Assembly (NCBI GenBank): GCA_944324645.1
Contig: CALUXB010000001.1
Location: 364,837-428,836, forward strand
Origin: an uncultured Elusimicrobiales bacterium
GTDB lineage: Bacteria; Elusimicrobiota; Elusimicrobia; Elusimicrobiales; Elusimicrobiaceae
Length of the DNA stretch: 64,000 nt
Reading direction: 5' to 3'
The notes under the pieces are model-generated. The model had not been told where the DNA came from. It searched no databases and saw only the letters and a list, made by a program, of their open reading frames with translations. How positions within the stretch are numbered: position 1 is the stretch's first letter; every line of letters begins with the position of its first letter. Made by a program: the position numbers and the translations under genes. Below, in pieces: positions 9,303-17,637 of this stretch.

Positions 9303-11333
9303 ATGTTCAAGCGCTTTTCCCACCCAATATGTCTGTTGGCTGCGGCTGCACTTTTGTTGAGTGCTTGTTCTACTTCGTCCCAATTGCAAAAACGCCGGGC
9401 TATGCATTCCATAGAAACCCATCAGACCGTTCCCGAAAGTGCTTTTGTATATAAAGGGGATGTGTATATCCGGTATGTTTATGAACAAACGCCTTTTTAT
9501 TTTGTGGCTTCTGCTAAACCGGATGAAAAAAAGTCCACTCCCTATTCTTTATTAAAACCCCGCCGCGCTTCGGATAGCGATAAATATGCCGATGCCTTCC
9601 CGGTAGCTATAGTGGGCAAAGAATGGGGGGAACTGGTAAAAGAGGTCATTGTTTCACTTCTGCCGCCTCATCCCGGTGAGGGGCGTATTTTGTTTGTGCA
9701 TACCTATGAGACGATGCTCTACCGCCGTGCAGACGGCAGTGCGGATTTGACGGATTTGGTCTCCGCCCCGGCGGACGTGCGTATTATTGGCAAAGTGGAA
9801 AGTGCGGAATTTGACCGTCTGCTCTTTGAAGAGCTGAAGCGGCAAATAGAAAGCTCCGGCACGCATTATACGCGCTTTTTATTGTGTTTGGACCGCATTC
9901 CCCTCACGCCATTTATGTATGTGGATATAGAGCAAGGCTTGATGACCCCGCTGCAGCTGCCGCCGTATTATGAGCTGGAAAAAGAGATGGGGCAGCTGGG
10001 GTTTTCCGCCACGTTCTTATGGTCGTTTGTGGTCAAAAGCCATTTGTTGGGCGTGATTAAAGCGCCCTTTACTTCTTCTTTTCGTTTGTTTTCATTAGCG
10101 GCCTCTTCTCTTTATACGGCTTTGCCGCCGCCCACCAAAGATTTGGATGAAGTGCCCCCGCTCAACACCTCTGGCGAAGAGATGGATTTGGACCAGTTTA
10201 ACGCCTGGCTGGATAAGAATATTACCCGCCAGAATTACAAGGCCTCTGTAAAACTGCTGATAGACGGGGAGGAGTTTTTCCCTCATTTTATGTTGGCGGC
10301 CCAGCGGGCGCAGCATTCCATTTTTACACGGGTGTATATTTTCAGCACAGACCCCTACGGCCTTAAAATGGCCGATTTGCTTAAAGAGCGCGCTGCCGCC
10401 GGAGTAGATGTGCGCGTGCTGACAGACGAGTTAAACACCGTCTTAAACTCCGCTAAAGAGCCGGCGCTTAATTATCCGGCGGATTTTGTGATGCCCAAAA
10501 GCATTAAAAGTTATATCCGCAAAGACTCTTCCGCCAAAGCCCGCACCCACTATAACACGTGGGCTACGTTTGACCATACCAAAGTGTATTTAATAGACCG
10601 CGAGCTAGCCTACACCGGCGGTATGAACATTGGAGAGGAGTACCGCTACACTTGGCACGATATGATGGTGGCCCTGCGCGGGCCGGTGGTGGGGCGGCTG
10701 GTGAAGAATTTTTATGAGGCGTGGTCTTTTAACGGCTGGGGCGGAGATTTTGCCGCCGCTTACCGCAAGCTTTTTAGCAGAAAACAGCGTGCCGGCAACA
10801 AAGAAGAACCCGGTATGATAGACGTGCGCCTGCTTTATACCAAGCCGTCTCAGGCAGAGATTTTCCACGCTCAGTTGGAAGCCATCAAACGCGCCAAGCG
10901 GCGCATTTATATACAAAATGCCTATTTTTCTGACGACCGCATTGTAGGCGAACTGATTCAAGCGCGCGGGCGCGGGGTGGACGTGCGCGTCATTTTGCCC
11001 GGAGAAAACGATGTGGGCATTATGGACGCCAACAACCAAATTATGGCCAATAAACTGTGGCAAAACGGGGTGCGGGTCTATTTTTATAAGGGGATGAGCC
11101 ACGTAAAGGCCGCCATATATGACGGGTGGGCGGTGGTAGGTTCTGCCAATTTTGACAAGATGAGCCTGTTTGTCAACCAGGAGATGAGCCTAGGTATTTC
11201 CGACCCGGCTTTTGTGTCTGAGCTGGAGGAGCGGCTGTTTGAAAAAGATTTTGCCCATTCGGACGAAATGACCCAAAAGCGCGAAGTGGGCTGGGCCTCT
11301 TTTGTGGTGGGCGCGCTGACCAATCAAATGTAG
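9303..11333 (+). CDS. Phospholipase D / cardiolipin synthase-like lipoprotein
   Basis: A lipoprotein of 676 aa (signal ending LLLSAC at about residue 22) with two HKD phosphodiesterase motifs: H425-K427-D432 followed by YTGGMNIGEEY, and H600-K602-D607 followed by VVGSANFD. Both half-sites look intact, so phosphatidyl transfer or phospholipase D chemistry is expected on the periplasmic side. Residues of roughly 30-290 form an extra N-terminal region without a recognised domain, absent from ordinary cardiolipin synthases. No Shine-Dalgarno: the ATG follows an extended -10 box by 6 nt. Single gene with its own terminator. Confidence 0.88.
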   Translation: MFKRFSHPICLLAAAALLLSACSTSSQLQKRRAMHSIETHQTVPESAFVYKGDVYIRYVYEQTPFYFVASAKPDEKKSTPYSLLKPRRASDSDKYADAFPVAIVGKEWGELVKEVIVSLLPPHPGEGRILFVHTYETMLYRRADGSADLTDLVSAPADVRIIGKVESAEFDRLLFEELKRQIESSGTHYTRFLLCLDRIPLTPFMYVDIEQGLMTPLQLPPYYELEKEMGQLGFSATFLWSFVVKSHLLGVIKAPFTSSFRLFSLAASSLYTALPPPTKDLDEVPPLNTSGEEMDLDQFNAWLDKNITRQNYKASVKLLIDGEEFFPHFMLAAQRAQHSIFTRVYIFSTDPYGLKMADLLKERAAAGVDVRVLTDELNTVLNSAKEPALNYPADFVMPKSIKSYIRKDSSAKARTHYNTWATFDHTKVYLIDRELAYTGGMNIGEEYRYTWHDMMVALRGPVVGRLVKNFYEAWSFNGWGGDFAAAYRKLFSRKQRAGNKEEPGMIDVRLLYTKPSQAEIFHAQLEAIKRAKRRIYIQNAYFSDDRIVGELIQARGRGVDVRVILPGENDVGIMDANNQIMANKLWQNGVRVYFYKGMSHVKAAIYDGWAVVGSANFDKMSLFVNQEMSLGISDPAFVSELEERLFEKDFAHSDEMTQKREVGWASFVVGALTNQM

Positions 11334-11351
11334 GTTTGCTTTGTATTGAGA

Positions 11352-11381
11352 GTAACGCAAAGATATTTGCGTTGCTTTTTT
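11352..11381 (+). terminator. Terminator of the phospholipase D-like gene
   Basis: AACGCAAA (11354-11361) pairs with TTTGCGTT (11366-11373), followed by GCTTTTT. Confidence 0.8.
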
Positions 11382-11412
11382 ATGGTTTATTGGCGAGTGC
11401 TATCAAAAGGGC

Positions 11413-11467
11413 TTGCATTGTTTTTTTTTTTTGATAAATTTTGCTTATGAGCAAAATTTATCAAAAA
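11413..11467 (+). promoter_or_regulatory. Pilin switch element 1: -35, T12 tract, extended -10 and start-codon palindrome
   Basis: The -35 box TTGCAT (11413-11418) is separated by 16 nt containing T12 (11421-11432) from the -10 box TAAATT (11435-11440), itself preceded by TGA. The ATG (11447) comes 6 nt later. A perfect 18-bp inverted repeat (11428-11445 and 11450-11467, core GATAAATTTTGCT) has the four bases TATG, including the start codon, as its spacer. The same layout recurs at four other pilin genes. Confidence 0.75.
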
Positions 11468-11983
11468 TCATTCCCCGATGTAAAAAACCCCGTAAAACGC
11501 GATTTTGGCGGCTTTACGCTGATTGAACTTTTGGTAGTGGTGCTGATTATCGGCATCTTGGCGGCCATCGCTTTGCCGCAGTATGAAGTGGCCGTCTTAA
11601 AATCGCGCTATACACAAATGATTGTATTGGCTACCTCTATACGTCAGGCTCAGGACCGGTATTATATGGCTAATGGCGTTTATTCTTTAAATTTTGAAGA
11701 TTTGGACATTTCTCTCCCATGCGAGATAAAAAACAATGGCGCTTCTTGTTCTACAGATAAGTTTGCCTGTTTTGTAAATGACGGCGGTGTTGACAATAAA
11801 AATGGACAAGCTTATTGCCAGATGCTAACCCCTTATTTGGTCTATTCTGCTTCCCCAGGTTATGGAGATAAACGGTATTGTTATGCTGAAGAAGACAGCA
11901 AAACAGCTAATCAAGTCTGTCTTAGTTTTGGCGGGGTCTATAAATGGTCTTCAAACGGACATAAAGATTACCTTCTTCCATAG
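11447..11983 (+). CDS. Type IV pilin-like protein, cassette 1
   Basis: A prepilin of 178 aa. A 22-residue leader (starting MSKIYQK) ends in Gly before FTLIELLVVVLIIGILAAIALPQYE. Cleavage and N-methylation at Phe by a prepilin peptidase are expected, with the conserved Glu at mature position 5. The C-terminal part has several cysteines and ends GHKDYLLP. The ATG at 11447 is preferred over the TTG at 11441 because the -10 box is placed exactly for transcription from this ATG and no Shine-Dalgarno exists. The leader start is encoded by the right arm of the palindrome. It stands alone and converges on rimO; no pilus assembly gene is nearby. Confidence 0.9.
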   Translation: MSKIYQKSFPDVKNPVKRDFGGFTLIELLVVVLIIGILAAIALPQYEVAVLKSRYTQMIVLATSIRQAQDRYYMANGVYSLNFEDLDISLPCEIKNNGASCSTDKFACFVNDGGVDNKNGQAYCQMLTPYLVYSASPGYGDKRYCYAEEDSKTANQVCLSFGGVYKWSSNGHKDYLLP

Positions 11984-12001
11984 AAGGTTTGGTCGGTATT
12001 A

Positions 12002-13285
12002 TTAAATCGGTTCCAGCGTTCTTTTATATCCGTCTGCTTTAACCACTTTGGCTTTGAAAATGCGTCCGGCGGCGACGGGGCGGGTAAAAGTAACCTGTCC
12101 GTCAATGTCAGGGGCGTCTTTGTAGGTGCGGCCGAAAGTCTCTCCGTCGGCAATAGCTTCCAGCGTGGTGCCCAAAAGGCGTTTGTTAATGCGGTCAATA
12201 ACGCGGCTTTGCGCTTCTTCCAGGCGGTTGCGGCGCTCTTGTTTTACTTCCGGGGCAATTTGGTCCGGCAGGCTGTAGGCGGCGGTGCCCTCTTCGCGGA
12301 AGAACTCAAACACGCCCATATTGTCAAACTCATAGTCATTTACAAATTGCAGCAGTTCTTCAAAGTCCGCTTCCGTTTCCCCGGGGAAGCCCACAATAAA
12401 ATTGGTGCGCAGGGAAATGTCTTTTACTTTTTTCTTGAGCATATCCAGCGTTTGGCGTATTTGCGCACCGCCGCAATGGCGGTTCATCCGTTTTAGCACT
12501 GGGTCTGCAATATGCTGCAGCGGAATGTCTATATAATGAAAAATGCGCGGCGTGGACGCTATTAAATCAGCCAGCTGCGGGGTAACGCGGTGCGGGTAGC
12601 CGTACATAATGCGCAGGCGTTTGATACGGCGGTTTTGCAGCAGTTTTTCCAGCAGCTCGGTTAAGCAGGCTTTGCCGTATAAATCCTGCCCGTAAGAAGT
12701 GGTGTCTTGGGCGATGAGGGATATCTCTTTGGCGCCGTGCTGGGCCATTAGGTCCGCTTCGCGCAAGATGTCTTCCATCGGTTTAGAGCGATACGGCCCG
12801 CGCAGAAACGGAATAGTGCAGTAGGCGCAGCGGTTGTTGCAGCCGTCGGCTACTTTTAAATAGGCCGTATGCGGCGCGGTCAGACTCATTTTATATTCGG
12901 GCAAATATAAAGTTTTGGGCAGCGGGGCAAGCAGAAGCCCGCTGTGCAAAAGGGTTTCTTCTATGTTTTCCTGCCCGGCAATGGAAAAGACCAGGTCTGC
13001 CTCTGGAAAATCTTTTAAAATTTTCTCTTTATAACGCTCCACCAAACAGCCGGTTACGGCTACGCGTTTGACTAAGCCTTGTTTTTTAAGTTCCAGCGCC
13101 TGGCGTATGGCGTCTTGGGCTTCGTCCACCGCAGAGGCGATAAAGCCGCACGTATTGATAATCAGCACGTCCGCCCCTTCCGGGCTGAGCAGCAGTTCGT
13201 GCCCCAGGCCGATAAGCCGGGCGGAGAATTCTTCGCTGTTGGTTAAATTTTTAGGACAGCCTAAGCTAATCAGAGAAAATTTCAT
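12002..13285 (-). CDS. rimO: Ribosomal protein uS12 methylthiotransferase RimO
   Basis: A radical-SAM methylthiotransferase of 427 aa that modifies an aspartate of ribosomal protein S12. The N-terminal UPF0004 domain has cluster cysteines C10, C46 and C80; the radical-SAM motif is C149-NNR-C153-AY-C156; a TRAM RNA-binding domain forms the last roughly 65 residues. RimO is favoured over MiaB by ISLGCPKN at the start and YGYPHRVTPQL. No Shine-Dalgarno: an extended -10 box (TGC-TAAAAT) lies 6 nt before the ATG. It converges with pilin cassette 1, with 18 bp between the stop codons. Confidence 0.95.
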   Translation of the reverse strand: MKFSLISLGCPKNLTNSEEFSARLIGLGHELLLSPEGADVLIINTCGFIASAVDEAQDAIRQALELKKQGLVKRVAVTGCLVERYKEKILKDFPEADLVFSIAGQENIEETLLHSGLLLAPLPKTLYLPEYKMSLTAPHTAYLKVADGCNNRCAYCTIPFLRGPYRSKPMEDILREADLMAQHGAKEISLIAQDTTSYGQDLYGKACLTELLEKLLQNRRIKRLRIMYGYPHRVTPQLADLIASTPRIFHYIDIPLQHIADPVLKRMNRHCGGAQIRQTLDMLKKKVKDISLRTNFIVGFPGETEADFEELLQFVNDYEFDNMGVFEFFREEGTAAYSLPDQIAPEVKQERRNRLEEAQSRVIDRINKRLLGTTLEAIADGETFGRTYKDAPDIDGQVTFTRPVAAGRIFKAKVVKADGYKRTLEPI

Positions 13286-13300
13286 ATTTATATTTTAGCA
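13286..13300 (-). promoter_or_regulatory. Extended -10 promoter abutting the rimO ATG (leaderless)
   Basis: TGC-TAAAAT (13300-13292), then ATAAAT, then the ATG at 13285. Confidence 0.6.
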
Positions 13301-13329
13301 GTTTTACCAGGGGCTTATCTGGAAGCACA

Positions 13330-13359
13330 AATAAAAATCCCGCCCTTTGGGGCGGGATT
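13330..13359 (-). terminator. Terminator of the tandem OsmC operon
   Basis: AATCCCGCCC pairs with GGGCGGGATT, with a T run on the minus strand. Confidence 0.85.
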
Positions 13360-13375
13360 GCAAAGCGTAAAAGGT

Positions 13376-13765
13376 TTAGTTGCTTTCTACGCTGAATTTA
13401 ATATCGTGGTTTAAGCTTTTATGCACGGGGCACAGGTCTACTACACCCAAGTAGCGTTTGCGCATATCCGGGGCCACATAGTCCGGGAAAGTAACTTTTA
13501 AATGCACCGCCACTAGGCCGCCTGCGTTGGGGGCAAATTCCCCACTGACGTCAATCAGGGTGCCGTCCATATTTTGCTTGGCTTTCATAGCCACTACGCT
13601 CATCATTGTCAAGGTGCAGGCGCCCAAAGCGCTAAGCAACATATCCCCCGGGGTGACGTAAGTCCCCGTATTATCATGTGCGGTGTGCAAAATATCATGT
13701 GTGCCTTCTTTATGCATTTCCACCCGCATATTGCCGGTGTAAGTGCAATGAATGGTGTCTGCCAT
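13376..13765 (-). CDS. OsmC-family protein, copy 2
   Basis: A 129-aa OsmC/Ohr-fold protein with both redox cysteines: C50 in LGACTLTMM and C112 in LCPVHKSL. The second motif (CPVHKSL) marks the YhfA/OsmC-like subgroup. It sits 12 bp downstream of copy 3, and both belong to one operon with a shared terminator. The tandem arrangement and the shared CPVH-S-L motif point to duplication followed by divergence. A GGAGG-type ribosome site precedes the ATG. Confidence 0.88.
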   Translation of the reverse strand: MADTIHCTYTGNMRVEMHKEGTHDILHTAHDNTGTYVTPGDMLLSALGACTLTMMSVVAMKAKQNMDGTLIDVSGEFAPNAGGLVAVHLKVTFPDYVAPDMRKRYLGVVDLCPVHKSLNHDIKFSVESN

Positions 13766-13777
13766 AAAACGGCCTCC

Positions 13778-14176
13778 TTAATGAATGTGTACGGTTGTTT
13801 TAATATCCGTGCGTAAACTCTGATGTACCGGACAAGCGTGTATGGCGCCTGCGTAGCGTTCTTTCATTTCCTGCGTGAAATGCGCGGGGAAAGTGATGTC
13901 TAATATAAATTCTCCCACGCGGCGCGGGTTTTGGGCCATGACTTTATCTATTTGTATTTTCATGCCGGTCAAATCGTCCCCGGCGCGCTGGGCCATTTTG
14001 CCCATAATGGTTTCTATGCAGGCGGCCAAAGCGCCTGCCAGTAAATCCGTGGGGGAAAACATACGCCCCTTGCCGCCGTTGTCGGGCGGCAGGTCTGTGA
14101 CGATTTTGGCCCCGCTGGGGCCGTGGGTCAGCTCGGTCTGACCGTCGCCTAAATAGAGTGCGTTAATTTGAGTCAT
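13778..14176 (-). CDS. OsmC-family protein, copy 3
   Basis: A 132-aa OsmC-fold protein with C53 in ALAACIETIM and C115 in ACPVHQSL. It is the first gene of a two-gene operon with copy 2. A ribosome site (GGAGGATG) precedes the ATG. Ala in place of the usual Gly before the first cysteine is a mild change. Its likely role is reduction of peroxides or other thiol-reactive compounds; the substrate is unknown. Confidence 0.87.
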   Translation of the reverse strand: MTQINALYLGDGQTELTHGPSGAKIVTDLPPDNGGKGRMFSPTDLLAGALAACIETIMGKMAQRAGDDLTGMKIQIDKVMAQNPRRVGEFILDITFPAHFTQEMKERYAGAIHACPVHQSLRTDIKTTVHIH

Positions 14177-14267
14177 ACATCCTCCGTTGAGATAGTCTAT
14201 CTTTTTAAATGTGGAGGCGGCAAGCCATAAAAAGAATTACAATAAGAAAAAGGAGCACTTAGAAAAT

Positions 14268-14531
14268 ATGACGCCAAAAATTTGCCAAAGCTGCGGTATG
14301 CCGCTGGGAGAAGAAAAAGAACTCTACGGTACGCAAGCCGATGGAACCATAAACCCCGACTATTGCATTTATTGTTACCGTAACGGGGATTTTACCGCTG
14401 ATATTACGCTGGAAGAAATGATAAACTCCTGCATTCCTTTTATGCTGCAGGCCCACCCGGAGCTGGCCCCTGCCAAGGCACGCGCTATGATGCATGCCGT
14501 TTTAAGCCAACTCAAAAGATGGAAAAAATAA
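14268..14531 (+). CDS. Small zinc-ribbon protein (putative zinc ribbon family)
   Basis: A cytoplasmic protein of 87 aa starting MTPKICQSCGMPLGEE, with a second pair CIYCYRNGDF near residue 30. The two CxxC pairs form a zinc ribbon of the type found in small uncharacterised proteins (Zn_ribbon_2-like). The C-terminal half is helical. The start is placed at 14268, where homology begins; AAGGAGC lies 11-16 nt upstream and a TACAAT box near 14239. The stop codon directly abuts the stop of the convergent HxlR gene. Confidence 0.75.
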   Translation: MTPKICQSCGMPLGEEKELYGTQADGTINPDYCIYCYRNGDFTADITLEEMINSCIPFMLQAHPELAPAKARAMMHAVLSQLKRWKK

Positions 14532-14873
14532 TTATTGTTTGTTGTGTGTTTTTTCAATAATATTTCGGTAATGTTCACCCCATTTTGCCAGTGCGGCAAT
14601 AACGGGTTTGAGAGCTTTGCCGGACGGACTTAAACTGTATTCCACACGCGGCGGTACTTCGGCATATATCTTGCGCACAATCAATCCGTTTTCTTCCATA
14701 GCGCGCAGGTTTTGTGTAAGCACCTTTTGACTGATGCCGCTGATAGATTTACGCAATTGCCCAAAACGGCGCGTGCCGGGCATTAAATCCCGCACTATAA
14801 GCAGTTTCCATTTGTTCCCTATCAGATCCACCGTCAATGCCACGGGGCAGGGGGGAAGTTCTTTCTTTTTCAC
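14532..14873 (-). CDS. HxlR-family winged-helix transcriptional regulator
   Basis: A 113-aa MarR-like winged-helix regulator of the HxlR family. Seen: an N-terminal Cys (PPCPVALTVDLIGNKWKLLIVRDL), the recognition region RRFGQLRKSISGISQKVLTQNLRAMEENGLI and the wing PPRVEYSLSPSGKAL. HxlR proteins often sense aldehydes, quinones or redox stress through the N-terminal cysteine. It is divergent from a cupin gene 113 bp away, which is its likely target, and it lies beside the OsmC genes. Confidence 0.9.
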   Translation of the reverse strand: MKKKELPPCPVALTVDLIGNKWKLLIVRDLMPGTRRFGQLRKSISGISQKVLTQNLRAMEENGLIVRKIYAEVPPRVEYSLSPSGKALKPVIAALAKWGEHYRNIIEKTHNKQ

Positions 14874-14986
14874 TTTTATCTCCCATTAGTTACTTAAAGG
14901 TACTTAGATGATAAAAAAGTGCCTTCTTTACAAAAGTATCTTACAATTTTTATTATACTTTAAAATCATTTTACAAGGAGGCTCTT
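14874..14986. promoter_or_regulatory. HxlR-cupin divergent control region
   Basis: The 113-bp spacer contains a direct repeat (TACTTAAAGG at 14891-14900 and TACTTAGATG at 14901-14910), a likely regulator site, and a TATACT -10 box (14954-14959) for the cupin gene. Confidence 0.4.
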
Positions 14987-15421
14987 ATGAGCAAAGAAAT
15001 TAAAAATATTGCCGAAAATAAAAACTTTAAAGCTGTTTGCGTTGGCCCTTGGGCCGAAATTGCCCAGTTTGTGACGGGGAATTTTAAAGGCAAAGTATTT
15101 GTAAAAGATGCGTTGGCCACCACCGGGAGCGAAATTTCTTTTGGTGCGCTGCCGGCCAATACTCCGTTACCTTTTTTTCATGCGCATAAGCAGAATGAAG
15201 AGGTATACCTGGTGCTTAAAGGCAGCGGTAAAATGCAGATAGACGGTGATGTACTTGAATTACAGGAAGGTACTCTGGTGCGGGTGGACCCGCAAGGTGC
15301 ACGCAGTTTAAAAAGCGGCCCCGACGGGATGCTTTTTATGTGTATACAGACTAAATCAAATTCCTTAGGGCAGTGGACTTCTACAGATGGAGTGCCTGTA
15401 CAGATGGAAAGCAAATTATAA
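14987..15421 (+). CDS. Cupin-domain protein
   Basis: A small single-domain cupin of 144 aa. Cupin motif 1 is seen as FFHAHKQNEEVYLVLKGSGKMQIDG (metal ligands His, His, Glu), and motif 2 is degenerate around VDPQGARSLKSGPDG. Such proteins bind a metal or small molecule; the reaction is unknown. The ribosome site AAGGAGG sits 7 nt before the ATG. Divergent placement next to HxlR suggests regulated expression under redox or aldehyde stress. Confidence 0.87.
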   Translation: MSKEIKNIAENKNFKAVCVGPWAEIAQFVTGNFKGKVFVKDALATTGSEISFGALPANTPLPFFHAHKQNEEVYLVLKGSGKMQIDGDVLELQEGTLVRVDPQGARSLKSGPDGMLFMCIQTKSNSLGQWTSTDGVPVQMESKL

Positions 15422-15435
15422 GCAAAGTGCGATAG

Positions 15436-15468
15436 AAAGAACCAGGCTTTCGGGCCTGGTTCTTTTAA
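15436..15468 (+). terminator. Terminator of the cupin gene
   Basis: GAACCAGGC pairs with GCCTGGTTC and is followed by TTTT. Confidence 0.85.
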
Positions 15469-15504
15469 GTAGAAGAAAAAACCACGCTTGCGCGCGGTTT
15501 TAAA

Positions 15505-15579
15505 TGGCTCCCCGAGTAGGACTCGAACCTACAACCTACCGGTTAACAGCCGGTCGCTCCACCATTGAGCTATCGGGGA
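15505..15579 (-). tRNA. tRNA-Asn (anticodon GTT)
   Basis: A complete cloverleaf on the minus strand: acceptor TCCCCGA/TCGGGGA, D-arm with AGCTCAATGGTGGAGC, anticodon loop CTGTTAA with GTT, T-arm GTAGGTTCGAGTCCTAC, discriminator G and encoded CCA. Asn is read from the anticodon. Confidence 0.97.
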
Positions 15580-15761
15580 ATAAATCGGTTTTACTTCCAA
15601 CATATTTATTGTACTTAAAAAAAAATAGTTTGTAAATAGTTCTGTTTTCCGACGGGCAAAAATAGAGTGTCTGGGTTTTGCGTTCTGTGCTTCAGCCTAG
15701 GAGCCAGGAGCCTCTGTTCCTGCCGGATAAAATTATATAAAATGAGTGCGAAGGGGGAAAT

Positions 15762-16748
15762 ATGGCTCAATATAAAGATTATTATAAAATTTTAGGCGTC
15801 AATAAAAACGCCACAGACGCGGAAATTAAAAAAGCGTTTAAGACGGCTGCGCGCAAGTATCACCCGGATTTGCACCCGGAAGCGCAAAAGGCCGCTATGA
15901 CGGAAAAATTTAAAGATGTTAACGAAGCTTATGCCGTACTGTCTGACAAACAAAAACGCGCCATTTATGACCAGGTAGGCGAAGAAGGATACCAAAATTA
16001 TGCCCGCGGAGGCGGCGCTTCTGCCGGCGGGCGGACGCGTTCCTCTTACGGCGGGGCCAATCCGTTTGGCGGGGCTTACCAGCAATATGCCGGGGGCAAC
16101 GGAAACACCTATTATAATTTCAGCTCCAGCGGCGGCGGAGATTTCGGCGGCGGTGCAGACTTTAGCGATTTTTTCCAAAGTATTTTTGGCGGCGGCTTTG
16201 GCGGTATGGGCGGTTTTAGCGGTTTTGGCGGTGGACGGCGCGGCGCGGCAGCCAGCCAACAACACAGCGGCGATATGGACGCGGAGCTGGCCCTAAACTT
16301 AGAGGACGCCCACCGCGGCGGTCAAATGCAGCTGACGCTGCCGGGCGGACGCAATGTAACGGTGAAGTTGCCTGCCGGCGTGGGGGAAGGCAAACGCATT
16401 AAATTGAAAGGCTTGGGCAATCCTACCCAGCGCGGCAACGGGGATTTGTATTTGACGATTAAAATCCGCCCGCACTTGACATTCCGCCTGGAAGGGGACG
16501 ACTTGTATGTGCCTGTGACGCTTATGCCCTGGACGGCGGCCCTGGGCGGCACGATTTTTGTGCCGACGCTGGATGGTCCGGTTAAAGTAAAAGTGCCGGC
16601 CGGTACGCATAACGGTAAAAAACTCAAACTCAGCGGCAAAGGATTAAACAGCAAGGGCAGCCTGTATGTAACGCTGACTATTGATGTGCCGCGCACGCTG
16701 ACAAAAGAGCAAAAAGACTTATTTAATAAGTTGGCGCAAATCAGTTAA
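15762..16748 (+). CDS. DnaJ-type co-chaperone without zinc finger (CbpA-like)
   Basis: A 328-aa type II J-protein. The J domain occupies residues 5-70 with the HPD motif in KYHPDLHP. A Gly-rich linker (residues 75-170, many GG and GF) follows, then the two-lobed DnaJ C-terminal substrate-binding domain. There is no CxxCxGxG zinc finger, so it is CbpA-like rather than canonical DnaJ. It stimulates DnaK ATP hydrolysis. The ribosome site AGGGGG precedes the ATG. No heat-shock CIRCE element was seen upstream. Confidence 0.92.
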   Translation: MAQYKDYYKILGVNKNATDAEIKKAFKTAARKYHPDLHPEAQKAAMTEKFKDVNEAYAVLSDKQKRAIYDQVGEEGYQNYARGGGASAGGRTRSSYGGANPFGGAYQQYAGGNGNTYYNFSSSGGGDFGGGADFSDFFQSIFGGGFGGMGGFSGFGGGRRGAAASQQHSGDMDAELALNLEDAHRGGQMQLTLPGGRNVTVKLPAGVGEGKRIKLKGLGNPTQRGNGDLYLTIKIRPHLTFRLEGDDLYVPVTLMPWTAALGGTIFVPTLDGPVKVKVPAGTHNGKKLKLSGKGLNSKGSLYVTLTIDVPRTLTKEQKDLFNKLAQIS

Positions 16749-16762
16749 GTGTTTTTTACAGC

Positions 16763-16794
16763 AAAAACCCGCAGATTTTTCTGCGGGTTTTTTT
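16763..16794 (+). terminator. Terminator of the DnaJ-like gene
   Basis: AAAACCCGCAGA pairs with TCTGCGGGTTTT, and further T follow. Confidence 0.9.
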
Positions 16795-16999
16795 ATTATA
16801 AAAACCAAGGGGGAACTAGGGCAGGAAGAGTAAAGGCCGTTACAGAAAGATGAAGTTTTTAGCAGCAGTTTAGTAGGGGGGAAAATAGGATAAAAAACTT
16901 GAGATGAAGGAAAGCAAAATGCGGCCTGGGGCTTTATAAGTGTCAATTTCCTGGAGGGGAGTTCTATCTTTGGTATTTGTTCGGCAGGGTAATGAAGGC

Positions 17000-17044
17000 T
17001 TGACTCACTTTTTTTTTTGATAGATTTTGCATATGAAAGCAAAA
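17000..17044 (+). promoter_or_regulatory. Pilin switch element 2 (decayed palindrome)
   Basis: TTGACT (17000-17005), 15-nt spacer containing T10 (17009-17018), TGA-TAGATT (-10 at 17021-17026), then 6 nt to the ATG at 17033. Only TTTTGC (17025-17030) and GCAAAA (17039-17044) of the inverted repeat remain, so the dyad has eroded here. Confidence 0.6.
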
Positions 17045-17578
17045 AATGAAAAAATATTTCTTAGACGAGAAAAACGCAATATGGCCTGTTTTTGCACGGG
17101 TTTTACGCTTATAGAACTGCTGGTTGTAGTGCTAATTATTGGTATCTTGGCAGGGATCGCTTTTCCGCAATACCGTAAAATAGTTTTTCGGACGAAAATG
17201 AAAAATATGGCCCGGTTAATGCAAAGTATACAAAGGGCCAAGGAATTATGCAAAATAGCCGATACGTCTCAGCCATGTAATACATTGGAAGAATTATCCA
17301 TTAGATTTCCCTGTGATGAAGCTACGGGCAATGTCTGCGGCAAAAAAGACAGCAAAGGACGGTCCCTTTATCGGTTTGTTTTATCTGGTGGGGGAGCTTA
17401 TGGTTCTGTGATTTATGGAACAGTAAAGGATTTTGCTGGTGAGTTGGCTTTAAAAAGTGATGGCAAATTCTATTGCTATACTCATCGCAATTCTGCTAAT
17501 GAGGCGGCGAAACAATGCCGTATGTTGGGTGGTACGGTGTATAAAGCGCCGGGATATGCTTTGCCGGAGGATTTTTGA
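17033..17578 (+). CDS. Type IV pilin-like protein, cassette 2
   Basis: A prepilin of 181 aa. The 23-residue basic leader (MKAKNEKIFLRREKRN then MACFCTG) ends in Gly before FTLIELLVVVLIIGILAGIAFPQYR. Glu5 of the mature form is present. The C-terminal half is basic with several cysteines (CKIADTSQPC, CDEATGNVC, CYTH, CRMLGG). The ATG at 17033 fits the -10 spacing rule. The leader does not encode the KIYQK peptide of the other palindrome cassettes, in line with the decayed repeat. It stands alone, 59 bp before a membrane-protein gene. Confidence 0.9.
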   Translation: MKAKNEKIFLRREKRNMACFCTGFTLIELLVVVLIIGILAGIAFPQYRKIVFRTKMKNMARLMQSIQRAKELCKIADTSQPCNTLEELSIRFPCDEATGNVCGKKDSKGRSLYRFVLSGGGAYGSVIYGTVKDFAGELALKSDGKFYCYTHRNSANEAAKQCRMLGGTVYKAPGYALPEDF

Positions 17579-17622
17579 GGGGAATAAGTATTTAAACGGA
17601 GAAAAAATATTTCCCCCGTTTT

Positions 17623-17637
17623 TGTTACAATAACTGC
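17623..17637 (+). promoter_or_regulatory. Extended -10 promoter abutting the ATG (leaderless)
   Basis: TGT-TACAAT (17623-17631), then AACTGC, then the ATG at 17638. Confidence 0.65.

Noticed and set aside
11421..11467. T tract plus palindrome as a transcription terminator
   Set aside because: On the plus strand the T tract precedes the stem, and on the minus strand A, not T, follows it, so neither strand gives stem-then-T.
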